A stretch of DNA of 64,000 nt from Dryas octopetala (Eukaryota > Streptophyta > Magnoliopsida > Rosales > Rosaceae): positions 3,598,501-3,662,500 of the forward strand of contig OY992833.1 in NCBI GenBank assembly GCA_963921425.1, read 5' to 3'. This document shows positions 22,747 to 33,690 of the stretch, piece by piece. Under the pieces are notes generated by a model. The model saw only the letters and a list, made by a program, of their open reading frames with translations. It was not told the DNA's origin and ran no database searches. The first letter of the stretch is position 1; each line of letters opens with the position of its first letter. The translations under genes and the position numbers were made by a program.

Positions 22747-22791
22747 AAGGGTGTGCAAAGAGAAGAAAATGGTGTGCAAATAGCAGCACTC
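21871..22791. mobile_element. Inverted-repeat transposon, 8-bp target duplication (hAT-like), carrying a hairpin array
   Basis: 921 bp with terminal inverted repeats GAG(G/T)GCTGCTATTTGCACACC and a second matching block TTTGCACACCCTTTCT. A perfect 8-bp duplication ATTAAAAA flanks it (21863-21870, 22792-22799), which fits hAT. The inverted-repeat sequence is not a classic hAT end, so the superfamily is tentative. Inside lie a C-rich gene-like stretch, a CT microsatellite (22146-22190), the 33-bp array described separately and long T runs. No transposase ORF. Confidence 0.85.
22267..22398. repeat. Tandem array of four 33-bp near-palindromic units forming a 56-bp-arm hairpin
   Basis: Units start at 22267, 22300, 22333 and 22366, exactly 33 bp apart, each opening GTTCG and carrying a GG(T/A)(A/C)CC...CCGAA core. 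The left arm 22265-22320 pairs with 22334-22389 around a 13-base loop; I count seven mismatches in 56, nearly all transitions. One plus-strand frame is open as an 11-residue repeat (FDRYPPNRIGL, FGGYLPNETIG, FGTDPPN...). A related array lies at 43384-43550. Confidence 0.9.
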
Positions 22792-22978
22792 ATTAAAAAC
22801 ATGGAATAATAAGGATCTATAGTTCAAACACCAAAGTTGTTAACCTTGAAGGTTATAGAGTGTTTGAAATAAAGTGAATGAAATCACTATTTATAATGGC
22901 ACAAAGTTTCTCTAAAGAAACATGGGATTGTGGTTATGTATTCTCCTGTTATAGATGCAACCACATTTTAACAAATTT

Positions 22979-23410
22979 GGGTTTATTTCATATTTAGTAC
23001 CTAAACTTTGATCATTATCTTAATGTGGTACCTAAATTTTTATTTGTCCCAATTGAGTACCTAAACTTTTATTTTGTGTCTAATAGGTACCAAAATGAAT
23101 TTCTGTTAAAATTGTCAACAAAAGTTAGGGGCAATATAGTCACTTCAAAAAATTTATATTTTAATTATAATTTTTTATTTTTTTTGTTTGTTGTGTGTTT
23201 TTTTTAATAATTTTAAACATATAAAGAAAATAATTAAAATATACTTTGACTATATTGCCCCTAACTTTTGTTGACAATTTTAACAGAAATTCATTTTGGT
23301 ACCTATTAGACACAAAATAAAAGTTTAGGTACTCAATTGGGACAAATAAAAGTTTAGATACTACATTAAGACAAGGGTCAAAGTTTAGGTACTAAATATG
23401 AAATAAACCC
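22979..23410. mobile_element. Mutator-type MITE with long inverted repeats
   Basis: 432 bp, nearly all inverted repeat, starting GGGTTTATTTCATATTTAGT on both strands. Perfect 9-bp target duplication AACAAATTT at 22970-22978 and 23411-23419. It is inserted in decayed sequence left of the copia relic. No coding sequence. Confidence 0.93.
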
Positions 23411-23429
23411 AACAAATTTTGTAAATTTA

Positions 23430-24983
23430 ATGTGTTCATTGCATATGGAGAAAACCTTTAAAGATTATGAAATGCCTGAAGCATATAGCCGAAAGTGATT
23501 TCCTACAAGATATATGACAAATTACTAAGTCAAATCCTAAATTGAAAGTGTCATGAAATATTATGTGCTTGAAGCAAATCCTCGAAGGATTGAAAGAGCC
23601 TGAAGCTCAAGTATGTACTCAACTTTAACACTATGAATATGGTCAAAATTGCCTCATTGAGTACTTTAATTAGAACCCCAAATTCGGAAAATGTTGCAAC
23701 ATATTCAAACTCTTGAAAGAAGTTATGAATTAATTGATGCTCCTGAAGAGCTCAAATAATTATTGAATTCTGAATATTGGATTTGAAATGAATGACCTTG
23801 GGAAATGAAACTAGTGTCTCGAGCTAGAGATCGAGTACTGTACTAGTGAAATTCTTATACCCAACGGTTATTCGGTCTATTGGCACTAAGAATGATTACT
23901 TGCTTACTAAGGAAGATGGAAGAAAGATCTTTGGTCCAGAAGCATCATATCTTAATGTGTCTTATTCAACTTAGCACAATGCAGTAGACCGAATATAGCA
24001 TTGGTAATTGTGTCATGTAATTTTTCCAATACTCAAAGTATTTTCATAATAATTCATCTCTTTTTAGAGAGAATTGTTTCTAACCACTTTATTTAGTGGA
24101 ATTATATTTTGTTAGTATTGCTCTAACCTCAACAGGATTTCAACATATGATGACAACCATATATCCCCTGAAAGTATGGAAGCCATGTTCATGCAAGCAT
24201 TGCCAAACTCCACTCTCTAGAAGATGACATATGAGATATCATTATTTACTGGATTATTGAGCCAGTCAAATTAAAGCTTGTTGTTATCAGGGGGACCATC
24301 CAACTATTTTGCGTGTTGTACTCTTTTCCCTTCAACTAGGTTTTTGTCCCACCGGGTTTTTCCTAGCAAGGTTTTAATGAGGCAAAACTCATTCACCATT
24401 GTATCAGTGATATTGCAAATGTTGCACTTTTTTTTCCTTCGCTTTGGTTTTGTTCCATTGGGTTTTTCAAGCAAGGTTTTAACGAGGCAACCTTCACTGA
24501 TTGGAGAAATATATCAGCATCAGGGGGAACGTGCCATCAAGCATTGTACTCTGTCATTCGTCCAAAGTTTTTGTCCCATTGGGTTTTCATGGCAAGGTTT
24601 TAATGAGGCAGTGTAGCGCACTCATCATAGCTATCAGAAACACATGAAGATTGTACTCTTTTCCTTAGCTAGTCTTTTTTCCATAGGGTTTTGGCTAGTA
24701 AGGTTTTTAATTAGGCAACTGTCATATTCAATGGACATCCAAGAGGGAGTGTTGTAAATATCATTAATTATGTGGTTGTCCATTATCATGTTTAATATTT
24801 ATCTCATGTATTATCTAGAACAATTGTATAGATAATTAAAAGGAGTCTAATTCATTATAAAATATGAGACCTTAAGGGTCTATCTCAGATCATCTAAGAA
24901 CCTATACATAGAGATCTTATGTGAATGAGAAATACACTCTGATTTCTCCCAATTCTCTCTACATTTCTCTTTATTTTATAACA
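23430..24983 (+). mobile_element. Decayed Ty1/copia element, 3' part
   Basis: Fragments of the pol C-terminus remain on the plus strand, such as KEDGRKIFGPEASYLNVSY encoded near 23910-23965, which resembles the segment just before copia RNase H. The untranslated tail 24270-24740 holds four rounds of the pattern TTGTACTCTTTTCC...GTTTTTGTCCCA...GGGTTTTTC...GCAAGGTTTTAATGAGGCA, a well-known 3' untranslated signature of some plant copia elements. A purine tract (AAGAGGGAG) leads into an LTR at 24750. Coding parts are full of stops. The 5' half and 5' LTR were not found. Confidence 0.8.
24750..24983 (+). repeat. 3' LTR of decayed copia element (234 bp)
   Basis: Starts TGTTGTAAATATCATTAATT after the purine tract and ends TTATAACA. 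TG...CA ends. It contains CATTATAAAATATGAGACC, a possible TATA region. No partner LTR in the window. Confidence 0.75.
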
Positions 24984-25445
24984 AAAAGGAATTTTTTTTA
25001 AGTTATTAACCCTTATTTTTTTGTCAATCAAGTTATTAACCTAACATAGCTATATCTAATATTAGGTATTCAAAATAGCTTTCAAACTTCAAAAGCTTTC
25101 ACAGCATATAAAAAAAATTGCTCCCCCTTTATTCTTTCATTACCAATCTCCAAATTATCATCAATTCTTTTCAATCAATCTCATGCCTAAGTACGTATAA
25201 TTTTGAGTTATTTCCCAAAGAGGGTTCCACACCACTATGAACACATCAAGTAAGATTTTTAGTAATTTTCCAAAGAGGGAAGGCATCCAAGAATCAACTT
25301 GATGACTTTTTCCAAGGATATTTATGATTTAAGCACCGAAATTGAAGATTTATATTGTAGATCTTGTTTTTGCTTAAAAATACAAACTTTAAGTAACTCA
25401 AGTGAACAAAGACCAAGGAACAACAAGAATTCAAAAAAATTATGT
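24984..25445. other. AT-rich spacer
   Basis: No gene or clear repeat recognised. Confidence 0.5.
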
Positions 25446-25454
25446 TTAAAAGAT

Positions 25455-25656
25455 GAATAATGCTATACTTACCACATTTCTTATACCACATTCTTATACC
25501 ATCTCACGTGTCATTATTTTATTGGACAAAGTTTTTCTTTTTCTTTTTGAGTTTTTCTTTTTATTTTTTAGTATCCAATGTATGAATGCCATGTAAGTTG
25601 CCACATAAGGTGGTATGAAATTATGGTATAAAAATGTGGTATATCTAGCACTACTG
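25455..25656. mobile_element. Short Mutator-type MITE
   Basis: 202 bp with inverted repeats reading ...TGCTATACTTACCACATTTC on the left and ...TGCTAGATATACCACATTTT on the reversed right end. Perfect 9-bp target duplication TTAAAAGAT at 25446-25454 and 25657-25665. Confidence 0.9.
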
Positions 25657-25665
25657 TTAAAAGAT

Positions 25666-26857
25666 TAACCAAAAAGCAAAAAATGTGGAAAGAAACTCTA
25701 ACTACCCATGATATATGACATCATGGGTGAAGGATAGTTTCTTTCTCATTTTATAAATAAGATCTAAAAATTGTAGGATCTAGGCAAGGAGAAATTAACT
25801 AAAAGACTCAACTAGATAATATTCATGGTGGTGCAATAAAATAAGTGACTTCCTATTCACTCTCTTACAACATAGCCAAAAGGGTTTGAGAGAGAAATCC
25901 TAGGAGTAGCTAAAAGAGGCAGAAAAATAAATGCAGAAAAAGATCCCCCAAAATGAAGGCTAAAGGTTCCTTTATATGGATCAAATACTAAGGTTTGTGA
26001 GGGAATTTCTTGGAAGGTCCAGCCAAAATATTTGAGAGGCTTGGGCCATGTGACAACGTGTGTATGGCTGGAAAGAAAGTTGGTGACAGCTATTGAGATG
26101 CGTGTCAATGGATCAGCACAAAGAGAGAGGGCGCTGGATTTATCTGGAAGCAGTTGAAAGATAGGACATGTGTCGTCGCGCTAGTGGCTAGAGGAAGATT
26201 AATGTTGAGAAAAGAGAGAAAGGCAGAAGGAAGGCTAGATGCGGCTGGCGGCTCATGTGGGCGCTCGAGGAAGCTTGAGAAAGAGAGGAAAGCACGCGGA
26301 TCGGCTGAGAGTTGGCTCAGGCAGCTAGGGGGCGCGTGTCAGCAGGAAGGAAGGAGAGAGGTAGAGAGGAAGCTTCACGGAAGCTTCCTTGGTCTTGTGA
26401 CCGTTCGCTTCTCCTGGAGGCGGGCTGGGCTTGGCTTGTAGGCTTCAATCTTCCTTTCTTCTTCTTTTTGGGCTTGGCTGGTGACTTGGGCTGGGCGCAA
26501 TGGGCTTGCTCCTCCTCTTGTCCTCTCATTCTCATTCTGGGCCTTCACTTCATTTTTGGGCTCTTGTTTTCTTCTTCTAATAAGCCTACAACAAAATAAA
26601 AAGGATGATTGATACTAAAAACTGAAACTAATTTAATCTAGATAACACAAATAAAATCTAATAAACTATAATAAATAAAACAAGAATTAATAAGACTCTA
26701 AAAGTTAGCTAAATAATTAAAACAGATTATAAATCACTAAAAATACTAAAAGGCAAGAACTAAAATGTAAAATTTAGAGGTGAAATAAATGTTCTAAAAT
26801 GAGCTCAACACCTTTTTTTCTAGTTAGGAGAGAGCCAAAGAGATAGAGGAGAAGGGG

Positions 26858-26858
<1 letters not shown>
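25666..26858. other. Unassigned GC-richer block, possibly LTR-type sequence
   Basis: A small imperfect inverted repeat lies near 25689-25746 (AAAGAAACTCTAACTACCCATGA and its reverse). 25860-26580 is G+C-rich without a supported protein; the following AT-rich stretch to 26815 has the look of a gypsy LTR in reverse orientation, but no ends could be set. Confidence 0.35.
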
Positions 26859-26861
<3 letters not shown>

Positions 26862-26921
<60 letters not shown>

Positions 26922-26935
26922 GGGGGGGGGGGGGA
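26862..26935. repeat. (AG)n microsatellite followed by a G run
   Basis: About 57 bp of AG dinucleotides (to about 26918) followed by a G-only run of about 14 bases. The leucine/serine-repeat ORFs over it are artefacts. Confidence 0.95.
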
Positions 26936-27089
26936 GGAAATACCCGGGGAGGGGAGTGCAATGGGCAAGGGGGTGGCAGTGACTAGTGGGGTGGGTTGTA
27001 GTGGATGAGGTCAAGTTTGGGTGCTGGGAGTTTCAGAATTTTATTTTTTATTTTTTATTTTATTGATTTAGGAATAAAATAGGAAATGT

Positions 27090-27890
27090 GGAAAAAATAC
27101 CTTTGGAATCAACTTAGCAACTGCAGGATGCGCATATAGAATTTCTCGAGTTTTTATGTGGGGCAGGAAAAGAAAACCATGGGGTTTCTTTAGAAGCCAT
27201 GACAACTTTACAAGATACTCAAAAAGACGAGGGTTCGAACGACCACATACTTTGTTTGTTTCCTTTTTTTCTGTGCAATTTGAACGGTTGGAAATTACAA
27301 TGATATTTTTTTGGATTATTAGGGTTGATTGGGTTTATGGTGAGGTGCACTTTAGCATAATTTAGGAGACTTATTGTTTTATGGTTTAAAATTTTAAAAT
27401 GTTTTGCTTTTGTTTTCTGTTTTTTTATTTTTTTTTTTGGTAAGCCCAAAACAAAAGAGGCTACACAACAGCTCTAGCACAACTCACCCACAACATCATT
27501 AAACGAAATAGCCCCATCTACTGAGGGCGGCGAAGAGAAACAAGCAAGACCAAAAGGCAACGACAACCCAAGCTCCGCCATCTGATCCGCAACCATATTC
27601 TACATCACACCTCCACGGCCAAGCCACCATATCTTGACAACTACGAATCAGCTGGTAAAGAACAGAGTTGTGAGACCCTTATGGATAAGAGTCTCGTACT
27701 AGAATATTGATTATACAAACCAGAAATATTACTTATGCCAGTAAAGATGACCATGCCACACATGCTGTCATAATGTTTTATTATTTCTCTTACAAGACAT
27801 TAAAGTTGGCACTATATTATTTGCACTACCCGATGTTAAAAGCACATAGTAATGGAAAGAGGAACTTTGAGGGATGTGTCTCGAGTTTAC
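27090..27890. repeat. Duplicated segment, copy 1 (partner 33013-33690)
   Basis: Sequence from GAAAAAATACCTTTGG... to ...GAGGAACTTTGAGG matches 33013-33690 throughout, interrupted here by a LINE fragment at 27426-27663. Shared landmarks include GGTTTCTTTA(G/A)AAGCC, AATTACAATGA(T/C)ATTTTT and TTACTTATGCCA(G/A)TAAAGATGACC. The copies differ by many substitutions and small indels, so the duplication is old. Copy 2 borders the 3' end of the selenium-binding protein gene; copy 1 borders a broken NLR gene. Confidence 0.85.
27426..27663 (-). mobile_element. 5'-truncated LINE (L1-type) tail
   Basis: On the minus strand an open stretch reads MVADQMAELGLSLPFGLACF and on to a stop near 27480, typical of the RNase H end of plant LINE ORF2. 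It is followed by an A-rich tail (T run on the plus strand at 27420-27440). The rest of the LINE is missing, as usual for truncated reverse transcription. It interrupts duplication copy 1 only, so it inserted after the duplication. Confidence 0.75.
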
Positions 27891-28113
27891 TGATTGTTTT
27901 CACAGCTGTAAAAACAAACCATTCTAACATCCGCACACAGCACATCTAACTTTGAATTCATAAACATTATCCTATTCCAAACTCCAACTAATATCATGTC
28001 TACAACCCCAACTAATACAGCACACCATTATTTCATTCCAAAGTGATGACTAGCTTAAACAACTGAAATGGCCACATGCTTTTTCAACGTTCCTTGAGTT
28101 CCCATACATGTTC

Positions 28114-29800
28114 TTAGAAAGACTGATTGTTGATCCCAACTCCTCTATTCGAAGAATATGGAATATTCGTATTTGGAAATAGAATGGGTTCCAATTTGTT
28201 CTTGTGCAGTAGGAATTTGGGGTCCTGTTCCTCCTCTTCCCTGCTCAATTCCTTTGGAAATATTGACACATGTCGAACCCTTTTAGAAGGGTCAGAGGGA
28301 TGAAAATTTATAAATGAACACTCTACTTGTGTCACTGAGATTGTCAAATCATGAACTAGATCATACATTTTAAAATATATAACATATTTGAGGTCTTCAT
28401 CAATTTGAAAGAAAGATCTAGAACATAACTGACTGATGTAGTCTAGGCCAATCTCTTCTAACTCTTGGTTTTCTTTAGAGGATTGAAGGAAGCCTTGTGC
28501 CATCCACATTGGGATTAATTGTGTACTTGAAAATTTGTAATCCTTAGGGAAAAGTGAATGAAAGGCAAAACAAAGTTTCATCTAGGATGGCAATGCATCG
28601 TAGCTTATATTTAATGCAGATACAATGTCCTTGTTACCCTGTCCCAATTTCCATATGCCATTATCTCTTGAATGCAACCAATAATGCTTGTCCCTTCTTG
28701 AATGAAGTAGGCCCCATAGGGTAGATAGGGCAAGAGGAACCCCTCTACACTTTTTCACAATATCCTCCCCAATTCTGATCAAAAATAGGGTAGATAGGGC
28801 AAGAGGAACCCCTCTACACTTCTTCATAATATCCTCCCCAATTCTGATAAAAAATGGGTAGTTTCGCTCTTCTCTTTGCCTAAATGCCAATTTTATAAAT
28901 ATAGACATACAATATGAGTGTGTAAGACATTGCAAGTTTGCAACTGATGCATGTGTGCAGGCGCATAAGCAAAGCAATTGACTCATTGTGTGTTGTTACA
29001 ATGATTTTACTACCATTAGCTCCGGTTGGCTCCTTATCCCAAACATCATCCAACACTAACAAAAACTTTTTTATCCCTCAAAACATTTCACAACTTAATT
29101 TGCATATGTTCAATACTTTCATGATCTCCACAATTTTGGCTAGTTGCAAAAGAAATAATTTCACGAACCAATCTTTTATCATCAAAGTCGTCTAAGACAC
29201 ATACCCATATTCTCAACTCAAACTTTTCCACTGCCTCTAATCATTATACACCAATTTAGCAAGTGTGGTCATTCCAAACCTCCTAACCCAATAATGGAAA
29301 TAACTAACACACTCCGATAATCATCATCAGTGTCCTTCAAAAGATGGATCAAAAGATGATGATGATAAATTGATAATCTGTTCTTTATCATCATCTCTCC
29401 CAATAACATCAGACTCATGCACAAAAGAGACCTGTGTCCACCATATCAATCTCCAGCTTGTTCCGAGAGACCAAATTGAGCTTTTGCAACTGCAATTTCA
29501 CTCAATATTTCTCTAATATCTTTTATTCTATGACCCATTTTGGACCGAAACAACACTGAATGTTGACCTGAAAAGAAGTTGCGTACCTTTCCTTTGATGC
29601 TCTCACAGTTGAGCACTTGCATCCGCAAGTCTTCGAATTCAAATTCACCAAACACATCATCAATATCTTAGCAGAAATCTTTGAGCTTTTCCAACCATTG
29701 GACAAGCAGGCTATTGTCGGTCTGCTTTTCCTCTGCATCCAGGAGCACATTTGAGATGTTGATAAGGTTACCTCGACTTGTCTAGCTCAACTTTAACACC
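28114..29800 (-). pseudogene. CC-NBS-LRR (NLR) resistance-gene pseudogene, N-terminal and NB-ARC part
   Basis: Reading on the minus strand from about 29800: an Rx-type coiled-coil region (LLDAEEKQTDN..., then DDVFGEFEFEDLRMQVLNCE) with a stop after LKDFC; a P-loop remnant near 29262-29296 whose GLGG...TTLAKL pattern is split by a 1-base loss; kinase-2 LVLDDVWD near 29050 followed by a deletion; RNBS-B GSKIIVTTHNES; then a GLPL-type motif CRGVPLALSTL present twice; then, after an in-frame TAG at 28582-28584, the winged-helix KLCFAFHSLFPKDY, PMWMAQGF and MYDLVHDL (normally MHD). The LRR region is absent. At least three stops, two frameshifts and one deletion make it non-functional. An intact gene would be a cytoplasmic immune receptor of the CNL class. 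Confidence 0.9.
28716..28853 (-). repeat. In-frame 69-bp tandem duplication of the GLPL motif in the NLR pseudogene
   Basis: Two copies, 28716-28784 and 28785-28853, differing at three positions. 69 bp is 23 codons, so the frame is kept and the IGEDI(M/V)KKCRGVPLALSTL segment is doubled. Confidence 0.93.
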
Positions 29801-29859
29801 CCAGGCCAGGCAGATTTCTTGGTAAGCATGGGAAGCTTAAGGAAACCTTATCAACCATC

Positions 29860-30187
29860 ACAAATGTGCTAAATGGAAACTCCATACGGCTTATATTGAT
29901 AAGGGGGAAAAAACGATGAACTAATTAAACATATCTGTTCTAGGGCCGGCCAGCCCTAACTTTATAAGCTTTTTCTTCGTGTTTGACTGTTTGGTTGTGA
30001 ATTGGTAGCCAGCTGTAAGCCTGTAAGATTAGAGCATACAGTCATATCATACTGTCATATAAATACTAAATATTAAGAGTTTTTTTTTTTTTTCTTTTTT
30101 AATAGTGGAGAGGGGAAATCGTTAGAGTAAAAGTCTTCAAACTAGACTATTCCAACAAATTCTAAATAGTAAAAGTTTTGATAGATG

Positions 30188-30219
<32 letters not shown>

Positions 30220-30650
30220 GAGAAAATTAGGCTTAGGACCTTTTAAACAATAATTTTTAGGTAGAGGTTGAAAGTGTTTTAAAATTTATAAGCAAATCCT
30301 TTGAATTCATATTAAAGTCATTTTACTAATTGTCACATCAGAAAATCTAATACAGGTCAGCATTTTTAATTTAAATGATATATTATATAACCCCAATATA
30401 CCCTTGTACTGATTTTATCGTATTTTTCACAAACCAAATAGATATTGTATTATTATCTTTACTTAAATTTTGAATTAAAAAACCACATTACTGTAGGACT
30501 TTCGCCTTCTTCCTTTTTCTCTAGCCCACATGTTTTTGTTTTTTTGACATCTTTACTCAATGTTTGTTCATTTGATGGTGGAATTTGAATTTGAAACAAA
30601 CACTGCGGACTAACCCTTGATTGATAGGATGTTTGAAATAATAAAGGAGT
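29860..30650. other. Intergenic, poly-T-rich
   Basis: Two long T runs (30080-30094, 30190-30219). No gene recognised. Confidence 0.55.
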
Positions 30651-30652
30651 GA

Positions 30653-32327
30653 GTGACAAACAAAATGAAAGAATATGTTGAATTTCTTTCCCGTATATAT
30701 CATTCAATGATGGCAGGTATGAATTCTTTTGGACCATCATCCAGCAGAGCACAAGAAAATATAAACAATATGCAAGCAAACAGTGCTAGTAATAGCAGAG
30801 TAAGTGGAAGGCCACATGCACCACTGTATAGTAGTATGGTAACAAGTGGAGTGCCAAGAGCACCATTACATAATATAGCAAGAGAAATGTCACGCGCACC
30901 ACTACCATGCATCTAGAATTAGCAAAACATTTATATCTAATTTTTCTTACAATGGTATTCATGTTCAAGCAGTGCAAAACCCTGCCTATCGTTTTAAAAC
31001 TCAGTCATCTCACAGAAAAACAGCATGTCTTTCTAGACAATTTTTGGAGTGCAAAACTTAGGGAAGGTTTTTTAAAAATAGCACATGAAAAACTCATCAG
31101 GGCACTAGAGCAAGAATTCTTAAGTTACAATTTTAACCACCAAAAGTTGCAGAGTCGTGTTGAAACCCTTACTAGTGGGCAAGATAGTATAATAAAGCAT
31201 TTTCGTATTTTAAATTTACAGCATCAGGAGTGATTAGCTCAACAATTTCAACATACAGTCATTACACCACTAGCCCAACATTTTTAGCATTTAGCTACTA
31301 TACCACAAGAGGGTATTGAGCCCAGTACTGGTAGAATAATCCAGTAGGTTTCTGAGAATACTCAGACAACCAATAAGCAATTATTAGAAAAGGCTAATGA
31401 GCCAGTACCAGTTCCAACAAGAAGAAACATTGGAGACGATTTTACATCACTTGAAGCAAGAATAAGACAGCTTCCTTTCCCTTTTCAGCAGCAGATATTC
31501 AAGGAATATACTAAAGCAGCAACAACGTACATTACAATTAGAGTTGCAGCAAGCACTATACCAATGCATCACATATCTGAAACCAGGAATGGATAGTGTT
31601 ACCATTGCAGTCATCCTTACATCAACATAGCATTGGCTCGCATCAACTTACAAGATTATGAGCCATGACACTTTAGTTACAAGTTTACAACCACAAAGGA
31701 AAAAAGGAAATAGTCCAAGTTACACCAAAATGATTACTTGATTTTGATTATCTTTGTGACTTATTTATTTATAGACAAGATAATCTCCAATATTTCTCTT
31801 CTAAGTTTCAGTACTTTGCAGATGTACACCTAGACAGATGGCCTCATGTCAGCATTTCCTTCCTCAGTATACCACTAGAATGGTTTCCTGACCATGTCCA
31901 TAATCAAGCATATCACATAGCAGCTTTTGACGAAGGCAAGTATTTTGTTTCATCGATAGCAAGAGATAGATGGACTCCGACCATTGAGCGCATACAAAGA
32001 TTTAGAAGAGCACAGATTTATGATTTTGACAGATTCCTTGTCACTCGTCCTCGCCTAACATTGTTAGGAGAGGATCAAAATATAAGTTTCTATAGCAGAA
32101 AGCAGATTCACACAAATCATTTTGGACCTATACTCCATATGAGCACAGAAACAAAAGATACTTTTGAAAAAGTAAAGGAAAGAATAGATTGCATAGAGCA
32201 AGCAGGTGATAGTGATGCTCGATTTTGGGATAATCTCACCGACGAGTGTGTTCACAATATCGAAAACATGATGGAAGCAAACAGATGGAGCCAAGATAGA
32301 AATAATCGTAAGTCTTTTCAAGATTGA
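30653..32327 (+). other. Decayed coding sequence of unidentified origin (possible retroelement or viral relic)
   Basis: Several plus-strand open stretches follow each other in different frames: 30653-30913 (serine/asparagine-rich), a stretch around 30907-31233, a stretch around 31440-31720, and 31800-32327, which is open through more than 170 codons when read from the first in-frame codons and ends DRNNRKSFQD. Composition and codon use are protein-like and the order suggests one former polyprotein or a pair of genes broken by stops and frameshifts. I recognise no domain. Candidates are a retroelement gag-like region or an endogenous pararetrovirus, but there is no motif to prove either. Confidence 0.45.
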
Positions 32328-32425
32328 TAATAGAGCATGTGCATTTCAGCAATAATAAAAGAACCAACAATACTATGCAATAGTATAAGCATCTACCTAG
32401 CCACTGTAGTCAAGCATCACCTTTA

Positions 32426-32823
32426 TGGCATGTTTACTAATCCGTAATCGGATTAGGATAAACTGAATTGTGGAGGAATTGGATTCCCATTGAAGCTGTT
32501 TACTAAACTATCTGAAATCATGTGGGCATTTGATTAATAAAATGCCCTTATTCTAAATAAATTATTTTACATGCTAGTTAATAATGTGAGGGTATAATGA
32601 AAAAAAAAAAATAAGGAATTGAATTCTTGCAAAATAAAGAATTGGATTACCGGCCACCTCTCACCTAAGAATCCAATTTCTCTAAAATAAGAAGTTGAAT
32701 TTTTAATTTCATATGTGCCCCACTTATGTTTTTATTCCCATATGGTTAGTAAACAAATGAGTGATCCGTAATCGAAATCCAATTCTTTATTTTGATTCCG
32801 ATTACGGATTAGTAAACATACCA
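32426..32823. mobile_element. PIF/Harbinger-type (Tourist-like) MITE
   Basis: 398 bp with inverted ends TGG(C/T)ATGTTTACTAATCCGT. The three bases TTA flank both sides (32423-32425, 32824-32826), the target duplication typical of Harbinger elements. Confidence 0.85.
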
Positions 32824-33012
32824 TTATAATAATGAAAAAACAAAGTTGGCTTAAGACAAAGTTTTACTATTTGACAAAGACGAGCATTAAGCTAGTTTGA
32901 CTACTTTCTTAAGACTTTTAAAGCATTTAGTAGAAAGCTCTGTCCTTATCGGTATTTTTACACAAGTGACCTGATTGTTAAGAAAATCCAAGCCAAATAC
33001 CTGGAAGGTAAG

Positions 33013-33690
33013 CACCCAAAAAATACCTTTGGGAGTCAACTCAAGAACTGTGGCCATATATGTGAGAAAAATAAACTGGGGGTTTCTTTAAAAGCCCTCT
33101 CATTGTATTTCCAGACAACTTTGACAACTTTGCAAATTATTCAAAAGGACGAGGGGTTTAAATGTTTTCATAATTTAGGGGTTTTTTTTTAGTGTGTGCA
33201 ATTGGAACAGCTAAAATTACAATGACATTTTTGAAATATTTGGGGGTGCTTGGTTGTTTTAATATTTGTTTTAGAATGATTTAGAAGATTTACTGGTTGC
33301 TGATCTACAATTCAAAAACGCTTTTGTTTTTTGTTTTATTTTGTTTCTCTTTAGTTGTAGTTGCCAGTGCATCTAATTTAGGATGAGAGTTCAAACTTAT
33401 TCATAAAAAAGAGTTGTCCTGAAAGTTTTGAAATAAATGGTGCAAAATTATTGATAAAAAAGAGTTGTGAGACCATATGGATATGAGTCTTACTGGAATT
33501 ATTAATTATACAACCAGAAATATTACTTATGCCAATAAAGATGACCATGCCATACATGCCGTCATAATGTTCAAACTGGTTGGATTATTATTTCTTTTAT
33601 AAGACAATGAAAGTAGGCACTTTATTATTTTCACCACCAGATGAAAAAGGCATGATAGTAATTGCAAGAGAAACTTTGAGGAGACTCAAA
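33013..33690. repeat. Duplicated segment, copy 2 (partner 27090-27890)
   Basis: Lacks the LINE fragment and keeps about 105 bp of its own sequence at 33346-33451. Runs into the last exon of the selenium-binding protein gene at 33686, so the duplicated unit is the 3' flank of that gene. Confidence 0.85.

Noticed and set aside
26774-27014. Ser/Leu-repeat and Pro-rich ORFs
   Set aside because: Products of the AG microsatellite and G run.
30653-32327. Endogenous caulimovirid or retroelement gene
   Set aside because: Considered because of the broken polyprotein-like look, but no diagnostic motif is visible; reported only as unidentified.
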